Assembly: GCA_963210315.1 (NCBI GenBank)
Contig: OY723320.1
Location: 1,722,457 to 1,786,456, forward strand
DNA length: 64,000 bases
Direction: 5' to 3'
Source of the DNA: Rhynchopus euleeides
Lineage: Eukaryota; Euglenozoa; Diplonemea; Diplonemida; Diplonemidae
A program made the translations under genes and the position numbers. Positions 30,401 to 38,370 of this stretch are shown here, in pieces. A model generated the notes under the pieces. That model made no database searches. It was not told where the DNA came from and worked only from the letters and a program-made list of their open reading frames with translations. Each line of letters begins with the position of its first letter. Positions within the stretch are counted from its first letter, which is position 1.

Positions 30401-32744
30401 CTTCGCGAGGGACACAGGGCTGGACGTGCTGCCCCCTGCTGACTGGGACTGCCGCCTGGATGAGATGGATGTGGAGGAGGCAGAGGAGACGGAGGGGCCC
30501 GTGCGAAGCGAACCGCCGCCGCGCAGGCAGCCGCCGCCCCCGCCGGCGGAGGACGACAGCGCCGTGGAGATGGACGCCATGGTCGACGACCCGCTGGCGC
30601 AGCTGAAGGAGTGGCGAGCGCAGGTGGATGGCGGGCTGCCGGGCGTGACAGCCCGGCAGCAGCAAGCGCGCCTCGGCCTGAGGGTCCCCGAGGGATGGTC
30701 GTTCGTTGTGGGGGACTGCGCCTTCGACGGCATCGCTGCGTTGGGCAAGGAGACCCTGGGGTGTGACAGCGCCTGGCTCCGCCAGATGGGGGTCCAGCGC
30801 GCGCTGCAGGACGCTGATCTCCGCATGCGGGTTGAGGAGGGCCCCGACATGTGGGCCGCGTTCATGGCCAAGCCGGGCAGTCGCGACCCACGGACGTGGG
30901 CCGACTACGTCGTGTTGGCTGCGGTCGCGCGAGGGACGCGGGGCACCATCCTGCTCCTGGTTGACAACCAGGTGCCGATGGTGTTGCGCCCGATCGGGGA
31001 GGGCGGCACGCGCGACGCGTTCTGCTTGCGCAGGACTGGGGCGGAGTACGGGCACTACTCTCCGCTCGTGCTGCCCAGGGCCATCCGCCAGCACCTCATG
31101 GCCCTACCCCCGCAGGAGCCCGCTGAGGACCTGCTCGAGTGCAGGTGGGCAGGACTGATGGAGTGGGTGAAGGGTGATTCGCAGTTGGGCGTGCAGAGGT
31201 GCGAGAAGTGCAGCGGCTCGGTGGACCTGCGGAAGGCCCACAAGCAGTGTGGTGGGTGCTGGCGCCGGGTGTGCGACAAGTGCGCGAAGGGTCGTGGGGT
31301 GCGGCACTGCCCTGGGTACGTCCCGAGGGTCGAAGTGCTGGACGTCGACACCGGGGAGACCGCAGTGGTGCCACAGGGATTGCGTGAGGACCTGGAGCTG
31401 TCGCCGGGCCGGCGGGCACGCCGGGAGAGTCGCGCCAGCAGAGCAGCACAGCGCCCGCCCCGAGTCCCCCGGCCTGAGGGAAGTGAAGGTCCGCCTGGGT
31501 CGGCCCAGGGGGCCGAGGCGGAGATGAAGCAGGAGACGGCTGAGGGAGAAGGTGATGGGGGGGCAAGGGGCGCCGCGCCGGATGTGGTGCCCCCTCCTCC
31601 GACTACAACAAGCCCCGGCGAGGGGTCGGCGCCCCCGCCGGCCCCCCAACAGGCGCCCCTCGGGGCGTCGGCCCCCCAAGTGCAGACCTCCCAGGGCAGC
31701 GGCTCCAACGCCTCTTCAACAGCCCTCCCTGGGGTGTCGGCGCTTCCGTCCGCCTCCCAACCGGCACCCGCAGGACAATCGACCCCGCGCGCTCAGACCT
31801 CCCAGGGCAGTGGCTCCAACGCCTCTTCAACAGCCCTCCCTGGGGTGTCGGCGCTTCCGTCCGCCTCCCAGCCGGCACCCGCAGGACAGTCGACCCCGCG
31901 CGCGCAGACCTCCCAGGGCAGTGGCTCCAACGCCTCTTCAACAGCCCTCCCTGGGACCCCTGTGCCGCTGTCGGCTGCCTCCCCGCAGACACCGGCAGGC
32001 AGGACAACACCCCGCGCGCGCGCCCAGGGCAGCGGCTCCCAAGCCTCTTCTACAGCCCTCCCTGGGTCGTGCGGCAAGGCTGTGGGGAAGGAGGGTGTGG
32101 CCGCAGCGATGCTGGCGGCGGGTAAGGTGACGCGGGTAGAGACAGCCGGGGCGACGACACGCCGCAGCAGGAACGCGGTGTTGGGGGAGAAGCGGCGGGC
32201 GGCAGCGGATGGCGGATCGATGCAGGGTGGAGGCTCAAACGCGACCTCAACAGCCCCCCCTGGCATCAACGAGCCGCTGGCGTTCGACGACGACGACTAC
32301 GTCGACAGCGATGACCTCGCCTGCAGCGGTGCCCCTGAGACCCAGGAGGAAGGCGCGCCGGTCGAGACGGTGGCAGCGACGGTGGGTCCGACGCGGGTGA
32401 CGACGAGGCTGCTGGAGGAGCAGGCCCGCAAGGGTTGCGAGTGGGATGAGGGTGATAGGGTGGCTGTGGATGGTGTGTCTCCGTGTGGGTCGATGGGAGG
32501 TGCACGCATCCCTGCGACGGCGGCGGGGTGGAAGAGCCTCTTTCACCCCCTGCACGGCTCGCACCCGCTGACGCGGCAGGTGGCTGCGGTGGCGGTGAGG
32601 GAGTGGCACGCTGCGCGTGGGACGCAGAACGCGTGGAGCGTGCCGACGGCGAAGGCGGCGGCCCGAAGCCTTCGGGACACCGTCACGAAGATGTGGGAGT
32701 GTGACGGGGCGCGGAAGGGCGCGAAGGGGAAGACGAGGAGATGA
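24477..32744 (+). CDS. Retroelement A2 polyprotein (intact)
   Basis: 2,755 aa, same architecture as A1 with residue numbers 97 lower: OTU 1 Cys779/His890, C2H2 finger from ~946, reverse transcriptase 'YLDD' at 1442-1445, CCHC knuckle ~1764-1781, endonuclease 'KPAD' ~1822, OTU 2 Cys2081/His2193, zinc finger ~2242, 37-aa repeats. It makes its own cDNA by target-primed reverse transcription; the OTU domains would act as cysteine proteases or deubiquitinases. Coding differences from A1 that I noticed: Ser/Cys at 12411, Arg/Pro near 13266, Leu/Pro in 'TC(L/P)QC' near 13489 and Cys/Gly near 16927, plus scattered silent changes. The C-terminal 60 residues, with a basic end 'KGAKGKTRR', are intact here and frameshifted in A1. 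Translation before the first OTU (~residue 680) is unproven because other frames are open too. Confidence 0.85.
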   Translation: MVGREPPRRWQAPMVATLAVVALAVLTTAPLEQRQPGSPPVAGERGLAAPDEGRVRREEQGPHARPLLTPCLHGRGARRPHPPARRPSRGIAVAAARPPRPPNMLQAAVPLTVKPPGLAPAHRQQQKGSPPVPASWLGQVPRGSRPTVSLPALRVSLPSPLGGPSGGSGGGWNGSWAPPPLGGGWVVAGRRSGGRGCGGQTSVVDPKPTDLKDFICTCDVDNSVNVTGAKATFDKCVAKPCGDGQACKDPNRKYSRRNDAICACDKDPSLTSTGASTTLSKNACGSKQSKRGGDGQTCVDPKPTLTDLKDSFCACNGDGVRRYSGGNNNDSITDPGGVQQSPGAPSDTRTGSGFDNRNSYNIGSFEGNTLLVLALWVADGLLRAAGWAATGPHTRWPWVEAAPQAAWGALLRARWEAQGPTWEGIWGPGALLMGAGWLAAQAVVREVVRAGSKLGPWPRCRHLGLPPAVKEAWALWGAAATAPGGWGGALETGAVVLCAVWLCSRRAARGFWGRQRPGAVQLSSWAIWAATGGLAGGTDLVGTVQTAVEGCAGWFEEAAPQATVVATQGLAGLCVALWVLTAGFAWRGCLRRRRVVARRWTWPARRCSRWVSRRRHLDPLVPSTVCRSRLRNERGRAALRLELQANSLRAWCGDRGWWAMLLLLIGASSGGAPWAVIGTLALAAGTSAGWAARSAGGVWEAEATELVVRDMWRVLRKDAHAHMLLAEGVTGSKEGVVLGPRAMQGGDHDMVDEDAWGGVDELLEGYGAKRCPNAATRDCLFVALHGPTHPGPLDIARMRQELAARAGSESVKPQLSRLLKSAGQAERYRDGLAKTARGDHLALHLAAGAWDTVIVVVSGGPHPLIRVDPPRLKKGQETQRTRVIAFASDHYEAVTLGHAQAQKMRDAAVHALLGPDSWSTAAPECPAEVPDSTPIPLGVAPELLFCPMTACAGSALRRHKPFSSKASLREHVSDHVKRGEELPPGALRVVGMRQCVICAKVMSAQAQDTCPQCRKRVQPRDVPARRERVGQELTDEGRLPSLEEIHTARVAVSLSVPEAVLRPAAEVLVQALWDVAADKTRVTAWLRLFLVPKVLLRSYRGGKAKQKKARAARLEAITLWRAGKVSELWRCASASGQGAPREVQSPPTWEERERAVVQAARQGRLSTAMARTRSAGLAPASDATLATLRALHPAAEPPTIAKERRTEPADASPTDVFKALRGLPKGTGAGPSGLRADHLRALTQVEGVDVLQALTAVVNILRRGEAPPEIARHLAGASLVALPKPTGGVRPIAVGETLRRLVAKTLVAEVREKVGKLLLKGKQVGVAVDGGLDAATAVVRDYASRHKGTDRILVKIDYENAFNTVNRQAFLDAVRSDLPELAAWVEWCYAHPTALVYREHIILSEHGVQQGDPLGPLLFSLAIRKLTEDIVRMPGLEGTIWYLDDGTLMGPPKAVGAAFAELEKRSAALGLKVSRRKCEVISLGGHTVAAIREVGLDVAASKKEEEVRMKLLQQNFEFLGAPVGDAAYCEAVMDRKLEEKFLPCLRELHKVRDAQVAMTLLRHCEGFCKVVFAMRAIGYKGREYLKKYDREVDFVLATILGDEDGELPTEARKQAALPIRLSGLGVRRAADHSTAAALGAASSLFPLCLQLDPSHRWDAQTWKETAERHNECVLEADRIATLARPETPLKQRDLSMAIIAKQQADLHEGADVTSMGRLLSESLPGAGSWVVAPPETQFAMQREEFQVACRLRLGAPVFSPGAMCQQCGEGLDESGAHIFACKASADRHRRHDAVRGGVYGLASAAGLAPQLEPNHVVLGRGKPADVYLPVGVSEERSRAIDVTVWSTTAQSSMQGAAKARGYTASRAEAAKHAKHDAKCQAEGMAFTAFALEQSGGMGTEAATLFRHLVNYAVDHKMGNRSELTRTWAARITVPLMRAIGKSAMRRGSLCLDLKSGNLRQRVKADPVPAIEPDFYFARDTGLDVLPPADWDCRLDEMDVEEAEETEGPVRSEPPPRRQPPPPPAEDDSAVEMDAMVDDPLAQLKEWRAQVDGGLPGVTARQQQARLGLRVPEGWSFVVGDCAFDGIAALGKETLGCDSAWLRQMGVQRALQDADLRMRVEEGPDMWAAFMAKPGSRDPRTWADYVVLAAVARGTRGTILLLVDNQVPMVLRPIGEGGTRDAFCLRRTGAEYGHYSPLVLPRAIRQHLMALPPQEPAEDLLECRWAGLMEWVKGDSQLGVQRCEKCSGSVDLRKAHKQCGGCWRRVCDKCAKGRGVRHCPGYVPRVEVLDVDTGETAVVPQGLREDLELSPGRRARRESRASRAAQRPPRVPRPEGSEGPPGSAQGAEAEMKQETAEGEGDGGARGAAPDVVPPPPTTTSPGEGSAPPPAPQQAPLGASAPQVQTSQGSGSNASSTALPGVSALPSASQPAPAGQSTPRAQTSQGSGSNASSTALPGVSALPSASQPAPAGQSTPRAQTSQGSGSNASSTALPGTPVPLSAASPQTPAGRTTPRARAQGSGSQASSTALPGSCGKAVGKEGVAAAMLAAGKVTRVETAGATTRRSRNAVLGEKRRAAADGGSMQGGGSNATSTAPPGINEPLAFDDDDYVDSDDLACSGAPETQEEGAPVETVAATVGPTRVTTRLLEEQARKGCEWDEGDRVAVDGVSPCGSMGGARIPATAAGWKSLFHPLHGSHPLTRQVAAVAVREWHAARGTQNAWSVPTAKAAARSLRDTVTKMWECDGARKGAKGKTRR
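31683..32065 (+). repeat. 111-bp (37-aa) tandem repeats in A2
   Basis: Same three-and-a-half-unit array as in A1, with units at 31683, 31794 and 31905. Confidence 0.85.
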
Positions 32745-33780
32745 AGCCCGTGAGGGCAGGTCATCATCCCCAGGAGGGCCGGCTCCTGACTCCGGCCACT
32801 ATACCCCCCCCCCCCCCCCCCCCCTCCCAGCAGAAATGTGTGCAGACAAGACACCAGGAGTGTGACCCCCTCAGTTAGGTGGTCGCGACCCCGAGAACAA
32901 CAACAACACCCCCTCCCCTCCCCCTTGATCTTATCAGTCACTCCCACCCCCCCCCCCCCTTTCCATCCGTCCCTCACTCTACCTATCCCCCTCCCCCCCC
33001 TTTCCTCAACACCCCCGCCCCTCCCTTGACGTTTGTGCATTCCACCATTCCATTACCCCTTACACTAGATTCCGCAACAACTGTCCGGATTGCCTCGACC
33101 GCCACTTAACCCAACAAAACAGCCACTCAGGCACGTTACGGCACCGAGAATCCAGGTCATTTGTACAGTATAGATCATTGTGCATGTCTAAACCCCTCCC
33201 AACGGTCCCCACACGCGGTTCGACGGGTCGGCGAGAGCACCTGCCCTCCGAGACCCGCCGGAGACACGCGCTTTAACTCCCTCCACCCCTTTCTTGTGTT
33301 TCTCCGAGCAGGTCCGACCTGTCTCTGACCCCTCTTCGGTCCCCTAGTCCCCACGCCCCTTAACGCCTCTACAGGCAGCCACACAGGTTGACGGACGGCG
33401 ACAGCGGGTTTTCGAGAGCACACAAGGCCGACACCACCCTGCGAGGAGGGAGTGCCTCTCTGATTGACTCGCGACGCTCGCTCCAAGTCTTGCCCTTGTG
33501 TTTCGTGTTACCTTTGCTCACTTGCCAACAGACAGCGCCAGGGATGGAAGTGGGTGGTCTGGGTCTCGGAAGGGAGAGGTGTGTCTCAAGGCCTCGTCAA
33601 GTTGTGCATGGGTGGTTGGGTGGCGGATGGGAGAGTACAGGCCGTTGAGCCCAGCACGCGTGCATGAGAGAGAGAGGGATTTGAGGCCCCCCGCCCCCAG
33701 GTTCCCTGCCCACCTGGACGGACCCAAGTGCCTCACACCGGTTCTCTCCCCACCCGGTGGTCCACCTGACGGGCAAGTGT
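32745..33780 (+). other. 3' UTR of retroelement A2
   Basis: About 1 kb, collinear with the A1 3' UTR to 33652 and then continuing ~125 bp into the conserved tail and poly(A). It contains a long C run (about 32803-32824). No gene. Confidence 0.75.
33662..33777 (+). repeat. Conserved 3' tail shared by families A and B (A2 copy)
   Basis: Matches 24019-24131 almost base for base. A third, inverted copy is at 34264-34380. A1 lacks it because its poly(A) is added upstream. Confidence 0.75.
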
Positions 33781-33792
33781 AAAAAAAAAAAA

Positions 33793-33804
33793 TTCAAGTT
33801 ACAT
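33793..33804. repeat. Right target-site duplication of the B-A2 insertion
   Basis: TTCAAGTTACAT, an exact copy of 19899-19910, directly after the A2 poly(A). Confidence 0.8.
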
Positions 33805-34023
33805 GAATCTGTCCATCCGCAATGAACAGATGTTCACTACCGTGGCCTCCGGCGGCTGGGGGGCTCCGCCCCCCAGACCCCCCTGGCAGCCGAACTGTGT
33901 GGCACAGCGGCCCCCTGCCAATCCACGGGCGTTTCGCTCATAAGCAAGGTTATTAAGGTACTAACAGCCTTGCCAGAAGTGCAGCGATCTGCCCTCTCAA
34001 GGAAAGGTAGCCAATGTGTACCA
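33805..34023. other. Host DNA right of the B-A2 insertion
   Basis: Right half of the interrupted locus. It begins with the hairpin module, continues as non-coding sequence without recognisable features, and gives way to the 8-bp array at about 34024. Confidence 0.5.
33822..33884 (+). repeat. Hairpin module, copy 3
   Basis: Same module as 9542-9608: GAACAGATGTTCACTACCG, GTGGCCTCCGGCGGC and the TGGGGGGCTCCGCCCCCCA hairpin. Confidence 0.65.
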
Positions 34024-34210
34024 CCCGCAAACCCGCAAACCCGCAAACCCGCAAACCCGCAAACCCGCAAACCCGCAAACCCGCAAACCCGCAAACCCGC
34101 AACCCGCAAACCCGCAAACCCGCAAACCCGCAAACCCGCAAACCCGCAAACCCGCAAACCCGCAAACCCGCAAACCCGCAAACCCGCAAACCCGCAAACC
34201 CGCAAACCCG

Positions 34211-34212
<2 letters not shown>
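34024..34212. repeat. Telomere-like 8-bp array (AAACCCGC)n, segment 1
   Basis: About 23 units with one 3-base deletion (AACCCGC near 34100). The complementary strand is (TTTGCGGG)n, G-rich like telomeric DNA. The segment ends in ...AAACCCGCA against a 48-T tract, the inverted poly(A) of a retroelement fragment. Confidence 0.95.
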
Positions 34213-34264
<52 letters not shown>

Positions 34265-34433
34265 TTGCCCGTCAGGTGGACCACCGGGTGGGGAGAGAAC
34301 CGGTGTGAGGCACTTGGGTCCGTCCAGGTGGGCAGGGAACCTGGGGGCGGGGGGCCTCAAATCCCTCTCTCTCTCATGCACGCGTGCTGGGCTCAACGGC
34401 CTGTACTCTCCCATCCGCCACCCAACCACCCAT
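34213..34433 (-). mobile_element. Family A 3'-end fragment with 48-A tail, inverted
   Basis: T48 (34213-34260) followed by the reverse complement of A2 33607-33780, including the shared 3' tail. On the minus strand it reads 3' UTR, then poly(A), then directly TGCGGGTTTGCGGG of the 8-bp array. Only the last ~170 bp of A are present before the join to B. Confidence 0.85.
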
Positions 34434-35356
34434 TTTTTTTTTTTCTCTCATGCGCTCTCTGGGCACAATGGCCTGTGTCTCATCCCATCCACCACCAAAC
34501 CTCCCAGGCACAACGAGACAAGGTCTTGACACACATCCTCACTTCCCCAGACCCCGACCGCCCTCTTCCATCCCATGACCCAGTCCGAAGGCAAATAAGC
34601 GTGAAAGGTAATGCAGAAGGACAAGAATAGCAGTGACGGTGGATCCAGGGAGCCAAATTTCCTGGATTACTGGTGCCATGGTGCTCATGGGGGCCAAAAC
34701 CAGGGCGATCTCCTGTAGGGATGGCACTTTGACGAGGCTCCCTGGGTCCGCCTATCGGGGGCGCCAAAACGGGCAACGACGGGGGTAAAAAGGGATGAGG
34801 CGGGAGGGCACCTGGAGGGGGGACCCGTGACCTGGCAGAGAAGGTAACGAAACGCGGGGCAGAGGGGCATGCAGTGACGGCGGTGGGTCCTGTGAGTTGG
34901 GATGCCTATTCCCTGGTGCTGTGGTGCTCACAGGGCCGGGGACAGGGGGTCTCGTTGAGGGACAACACTGAACTGACTCGTCGGGCCGACCGTGCCTGCC
35001 GCGAGGGGGAGTTGGGGGGGGAGGGGGGGGGGGGGGGGACGGAGAAGGGGGTATTCACAGCACCTGTGTGTGCTCTACTGCACAAAGGCATCTGGTCTAG
35101 GGGGGGGGGATCTACCTCTACTCAAAACTCTACTCTATACTCTACGTAGTCGAGCGGGGACCTGCTCCTTGCAGGTTCGACCACTCTGGCCCTCACTGGG
35201 TGGCGGCGCCTGTCGCGCGCGGCGCGGCGCGGCGTGATCCCTGGGACGCTGTCCCCGCTGTCGCGCGACGCATGCCCGCTGCGGTGTACATCCTCGAGTT
35301 GAGGTTATTGTACAGCCTCTGCTCCTCTCTGTCTTGGAGGCGGACCTTGCAACGCC
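34434..35356 (-). mobile_element. Family B 3'-end fragment, inverted, fused to the A fragment
   Basis: A T tract (to 34444; ~12 A on the minus strand) separates the A piece from the reverse complement of B 23125-24030. B ends at GCATGAGAGA, before most of the shared tail, followed by A's, which suggests an upstream poly(A) site. Its 5' truncation lies in the last codons of the polyprotein, and the junction at 35356 goes straight into array sequence. No functional coding capacity. Confidence 0.85.
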
Positions 35357-35494
35357 GCAAACCCGCAAACCCGCAAACCCGCAAACCCGCAAACCCGCAA
35401 ACCCGCAGACCCGCAAACCCGCAGACCCGCAAACCCGCAAACCCGCAAACCCGCAAACCCGCAAACCCGCAAACCCGCAAACCCGCAAACCCGC
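35357..35494. repeat. Telomere-like 8-bp array, segment 2
   Basis: About 17 units in the same orientation as segment 1, with two AGACCCGC variants near 35407-35425. Bounded on the left by the B fragment and on the right by an unidentified poly(A)-tailed sequence. Confidence 0.95.
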
Positions 35495-36605
35495 TTGGGG
35501 GGATAAAATCCAACTTGCTGCCTTCACGTGGCGCCCCCTGTGATTACCCTCCTTGGAGGGGAAACCAAAGCAAGCTCTGGTATTAAGATCCTTGGAATTG
35601 ACCTTGGGGGGCCTCTTGAGTGAGTCTCGGGAGAAATCGGACCTGTGCATGGGTCAGGGCAGTGTGCGCGAGCATAAGGCCCTGGGCTGTTCCCTCTGAG
35701 TTGCTCTAATTGCATGAGTGGCTTGAGCACATGGACGTCTGCAGGCCAGCCTGTAGGAAGATCAGGATGCAGGGTTGCCCCCCTTTTGGGGCGTGAAAGC
35801 CTCGCCAATGCTTTCCCTAGTGCCGCGATCGGGCGTGCTGGAGCTGCGCGATGCCTGAGAAGATCCTGCTGGAGCTGATCCTGCCCCCACGTTGCGGCTC
35901 TAAGCCCTCAACGGGTAGCCCCTCTGGGTGGTCGCTGCTGACCTGTGCCTGGCCCCTCCCCCTTCGCACAAGGGGTTGACTAGTGTTGCAGGCGGTGGAG
36001 TCATAGACAGCACTGCCTTTTGCTTTCACCATTGGCCCTTTCTCTACTTTTTCGGTGCACAACAGAGACCTCTCTTTGTGTCGATGCGTTGCGGCTACAA
36101 ACAAACCAACAAGCCCCTCCATCACTACAAAGAGCAGTTTTCTGAACCCTAGCGTTGTCCCAGCTAGCTTGTGTTTCCCTTTTGGGCTTTTTCTTTGAGT
36201 TTTTCTTTACTCGATCGTTTCCTGTGACACTCTGTGTTTCAGCATTCATTGCAATGTGTAATGTGCAACTTCCACTTCAGGTTCCTTGCACATAACACAA
36301 AAGCGGTTGGCGGCTATCAACCATATGCTATTGAAGCAACCAAGCCCCCCGTTTTTGGAGTTATGTACGAGCAATCTGTCACCAGTGTGGTCCTCGCTGG
36401 CTAAGTGGATGTCCAGAGGCTGAGCCATTTTTGGCGTGTCGTTTGATGTGTGTGATCTTTTCATGTGTGTTTCTTTCGCTTTCTTCTTTTCGTTTCTTGT
36501 CTTGCTTGTCTCTTGTACCTTGTATTCTGTACCAACTAGCCCAGACAAACAACAGCTGCAAAGATTCTCGGTCCGGAAGAACTCAAAAAAAAAAAAAAAA
36601 AAAAA
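35495..36605 (+). mobile_element. Unidentified poly(A)-tailed retro-insert in the array
   Basis: 1.1 kb ending in 21 A (36585-36605) and flanked on both sides by (AAACCCGC)n. No intact coding region. One + frame near 35578 reads 'GIKILGIDLGGPLE', faintly like the end of a LINE reverse transcriptase, but stops are frequent. The 3' part is T-rich and UTR-like. It could be a dead LINE fragment or a processed cDNA of a host transcript. Its poly(A) joins the C-rich strand, opposite to the A/B chimera, so insertion into the array is not restricted to one orientation. Confidence 0.55.
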
Positions 36606-38032
36606 GCAAACCCGCAAACCCGCAAACCCGCAAACCCGCAAACCCGCAAACCCGCAAACCCGCAAACCCGCAAACCCGCAAACCCGCAAACCCGCAAACC
36701 CGCAAACCCGCAAACCCGCAAACCCGCAAACCCGCAAACCCGCAAACCCGCAAACCCGCAAACCCGCAAACCCGCAAACCCGCAAACCCGCAAACGCGCA
36801 AACCCGCAAACCCGCAAACCCGCAAACCCGCAAACCCGCAAACCCGCAAACCCGCAAACCCGCAAACCCGCAAACCCGCAAACCCGCAAACCCGCAAACC
36901 CGCAAACCCGCAAACCCGCAAACCCGCAAACCCGCAAACCCGCAAACCCGCAAACCCGCAAACCCGCAAACCCGCAAACCCGCAAACCCGCAAACCCGCA
37001 AACCCGCAAACCCGCAAACCCGCAAACCCGCAAACCCGCAAACCCGCAAACCCGCAAACCCGCAAACCCGCAAACCCGCAAACCCGCAAACCCGCAAACC
37101 CGCAAACCCGCAAACCCGCAAACCCGCAAACCCGCAAACCCGCAAACCCGCAAACCCGCAAACCCGCAAACCCGCAAACCCGCAAACCCGCAAACCCGCA
37201 AACCCGCAAACCCGCAAACCCGCAAACCCGCAAACCCGCAAACCCGCAAACCCGCAAACCCGCAAACCCGCAAACCCGCAAACCCGCAAACCCGCAAACC
37301 CGCAAACCCGCAAACCCGCAAACCCGCAAACCCGCAAACCCGCAAACCCGCAAACCCGCAAACCCGCAAACCCGCAAACCCGCAAACCCGCAAACCCGCA
37401 AACCCGCAAACCCGCAAACCCGCAAACCCGCAAACCCGCAAACCCGCAAACCCGCAAACCCGCAAACCCGCAAACCCGCAAACCCGCAAACCCGCAAACC
37501 CGCAAACCCGCAAACCCGCAAACCCGCAAACCCGCAAACCCGCAAACCCGCAAACCCGCAAACCCGCAAACCCGCAAACCCGCAAACCCGCAAACCCGCA
37601 AACCCGCAAACCCGCAAACCCGCAAACCCGCAAACCCGCAAACCCGCAAACCCGCAAACCCGCAAACCCGCAAACCCGCAAACCCGCAAACCCGCAAACC
37701 CGCAAACCCGCAAACCCGCAAACCCGCAAACCCGCAAACCCGCAAACTCGCAAACCCGCAAACCCGCAAACCCGCAAACCCGCAAACCCGCAAACCCGCA
37801 AACCCGCAAACCCGCAAACCCGCAAACCCGCAAACCCGCAAACCCGCAAACCCGCAAACCCGCAAACCCGCAAACCCGCAAACCCGCAAACCCGCAAACC
37901 CGCAAACCCGCAAACCCGCAAACCCGCAAACCCGCAAACCCGCAAACCCGCAAACCCGCAAACCCGCAAACCCGCAAACCCGCAAACCCGCAAACCCGCA
38001 AACCCGCAAACCCGCAAACCCGCAAACCCGCA
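36606..38032. repeat. Telomere-like 8-bp array, segment 3
   Basis: About 178 units, nearly invariant: I saw only AAACGCGC near 36793 and AAACTCGC near 37746. Because 8 is not a multiple of 3 and no unit makes a stop, all six frames stay open, giving false 'proteins' with repeats NPQTRKPA or RVCGFAGL. Confidence 0.97.
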
Positions 38033-38370
38033 CTAGAAATATAAGCACCCGTGTCGAACCATCCTGCGTCACAGCAAAGGTGTGGTGAGGAATGCCATCT
38101 CGTCACCCGAGTGACCTCCAGCAACGGTGGCTTTGTTGCTAACCTGTGGCGGCCTTGTTGACTGGTGGGCTGCAGTACACGGGTCGGCGGGCCGTGGCCC
38201 GGCGGTGGCGGTCGGCCGCTTCGCGTCGGGGCGCTTCGCGCCCCTCCTCTCCGCCTGGCCTCCCGCCACCGCCGGGCCACGGCCCGCCGACCCGTGTACT
38301 GCAGCACCAGTCAACAAGACTGCCACACAGGGCTGCAGGCAGGATGTTCAGGCGTAAGCACCCGTAAGCA
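38033..38370 (-). mobile_element. Helitron-type 3' end and adjoining sequence
   Basis: On the minus strand the sequence ends ACGGGTGCTTATATTTCTAG followed by T of the array, nearly the same terminus as the coding Helitron at 40330 (ACGGGTGCTTACACTTCTAG). CTAG fits the CTRR 3' end of Helitrons. No coding sequence, so this is a non-autonomous relative or remnant; its 5' end is not identified. Two further copies of GTAAGCACCCGT lie at about 38354-38376, suggesting duplicated ends. Confidence 0.55.
38154..38317. repeat. Large GC-rich palindrome
   Basis: Arms of about 57 bp (38154-38211 and 38261-38317) are reverse complements apart from a 2-base indel (GGTGGGCTGC against GCAGCACC), around a ~50-bp GC-rich centre. 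The ends read CTTGTTGACTGG and CCAGTCAACAAG. It would form a very stable hairpin. Possibly a foldback element or a Helitron-captured hairpin. Confidence 0.85.

Larger units (their letters stand above)
24150..33792 (+). mobile_element. Non-LTR retrotransposon family A, copy A2 (full length)
   Basis: Begins immediately after the B poly(A) (24134-24148 plus one T) at the same base where A1 begins, and ends with 12 A (33781-33792) followed by the right target duplication. It has a single 95-aa N-terminal unit, lacks a 6-nt (Thr-Leu) piece present in A1, and keeps the intact C-terminus. It is the better candidate for an active master copy. Confidence 0.9.

Noticed and set aside
36246-38307. Very long open frames across the 8-bp array (for example 493-608 codons, both strands)
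   Set aside because: The 8-bp unit contains no stop in any frame and yields the same 24-base coding cycle in all six frames, so these are repeat artefacts.
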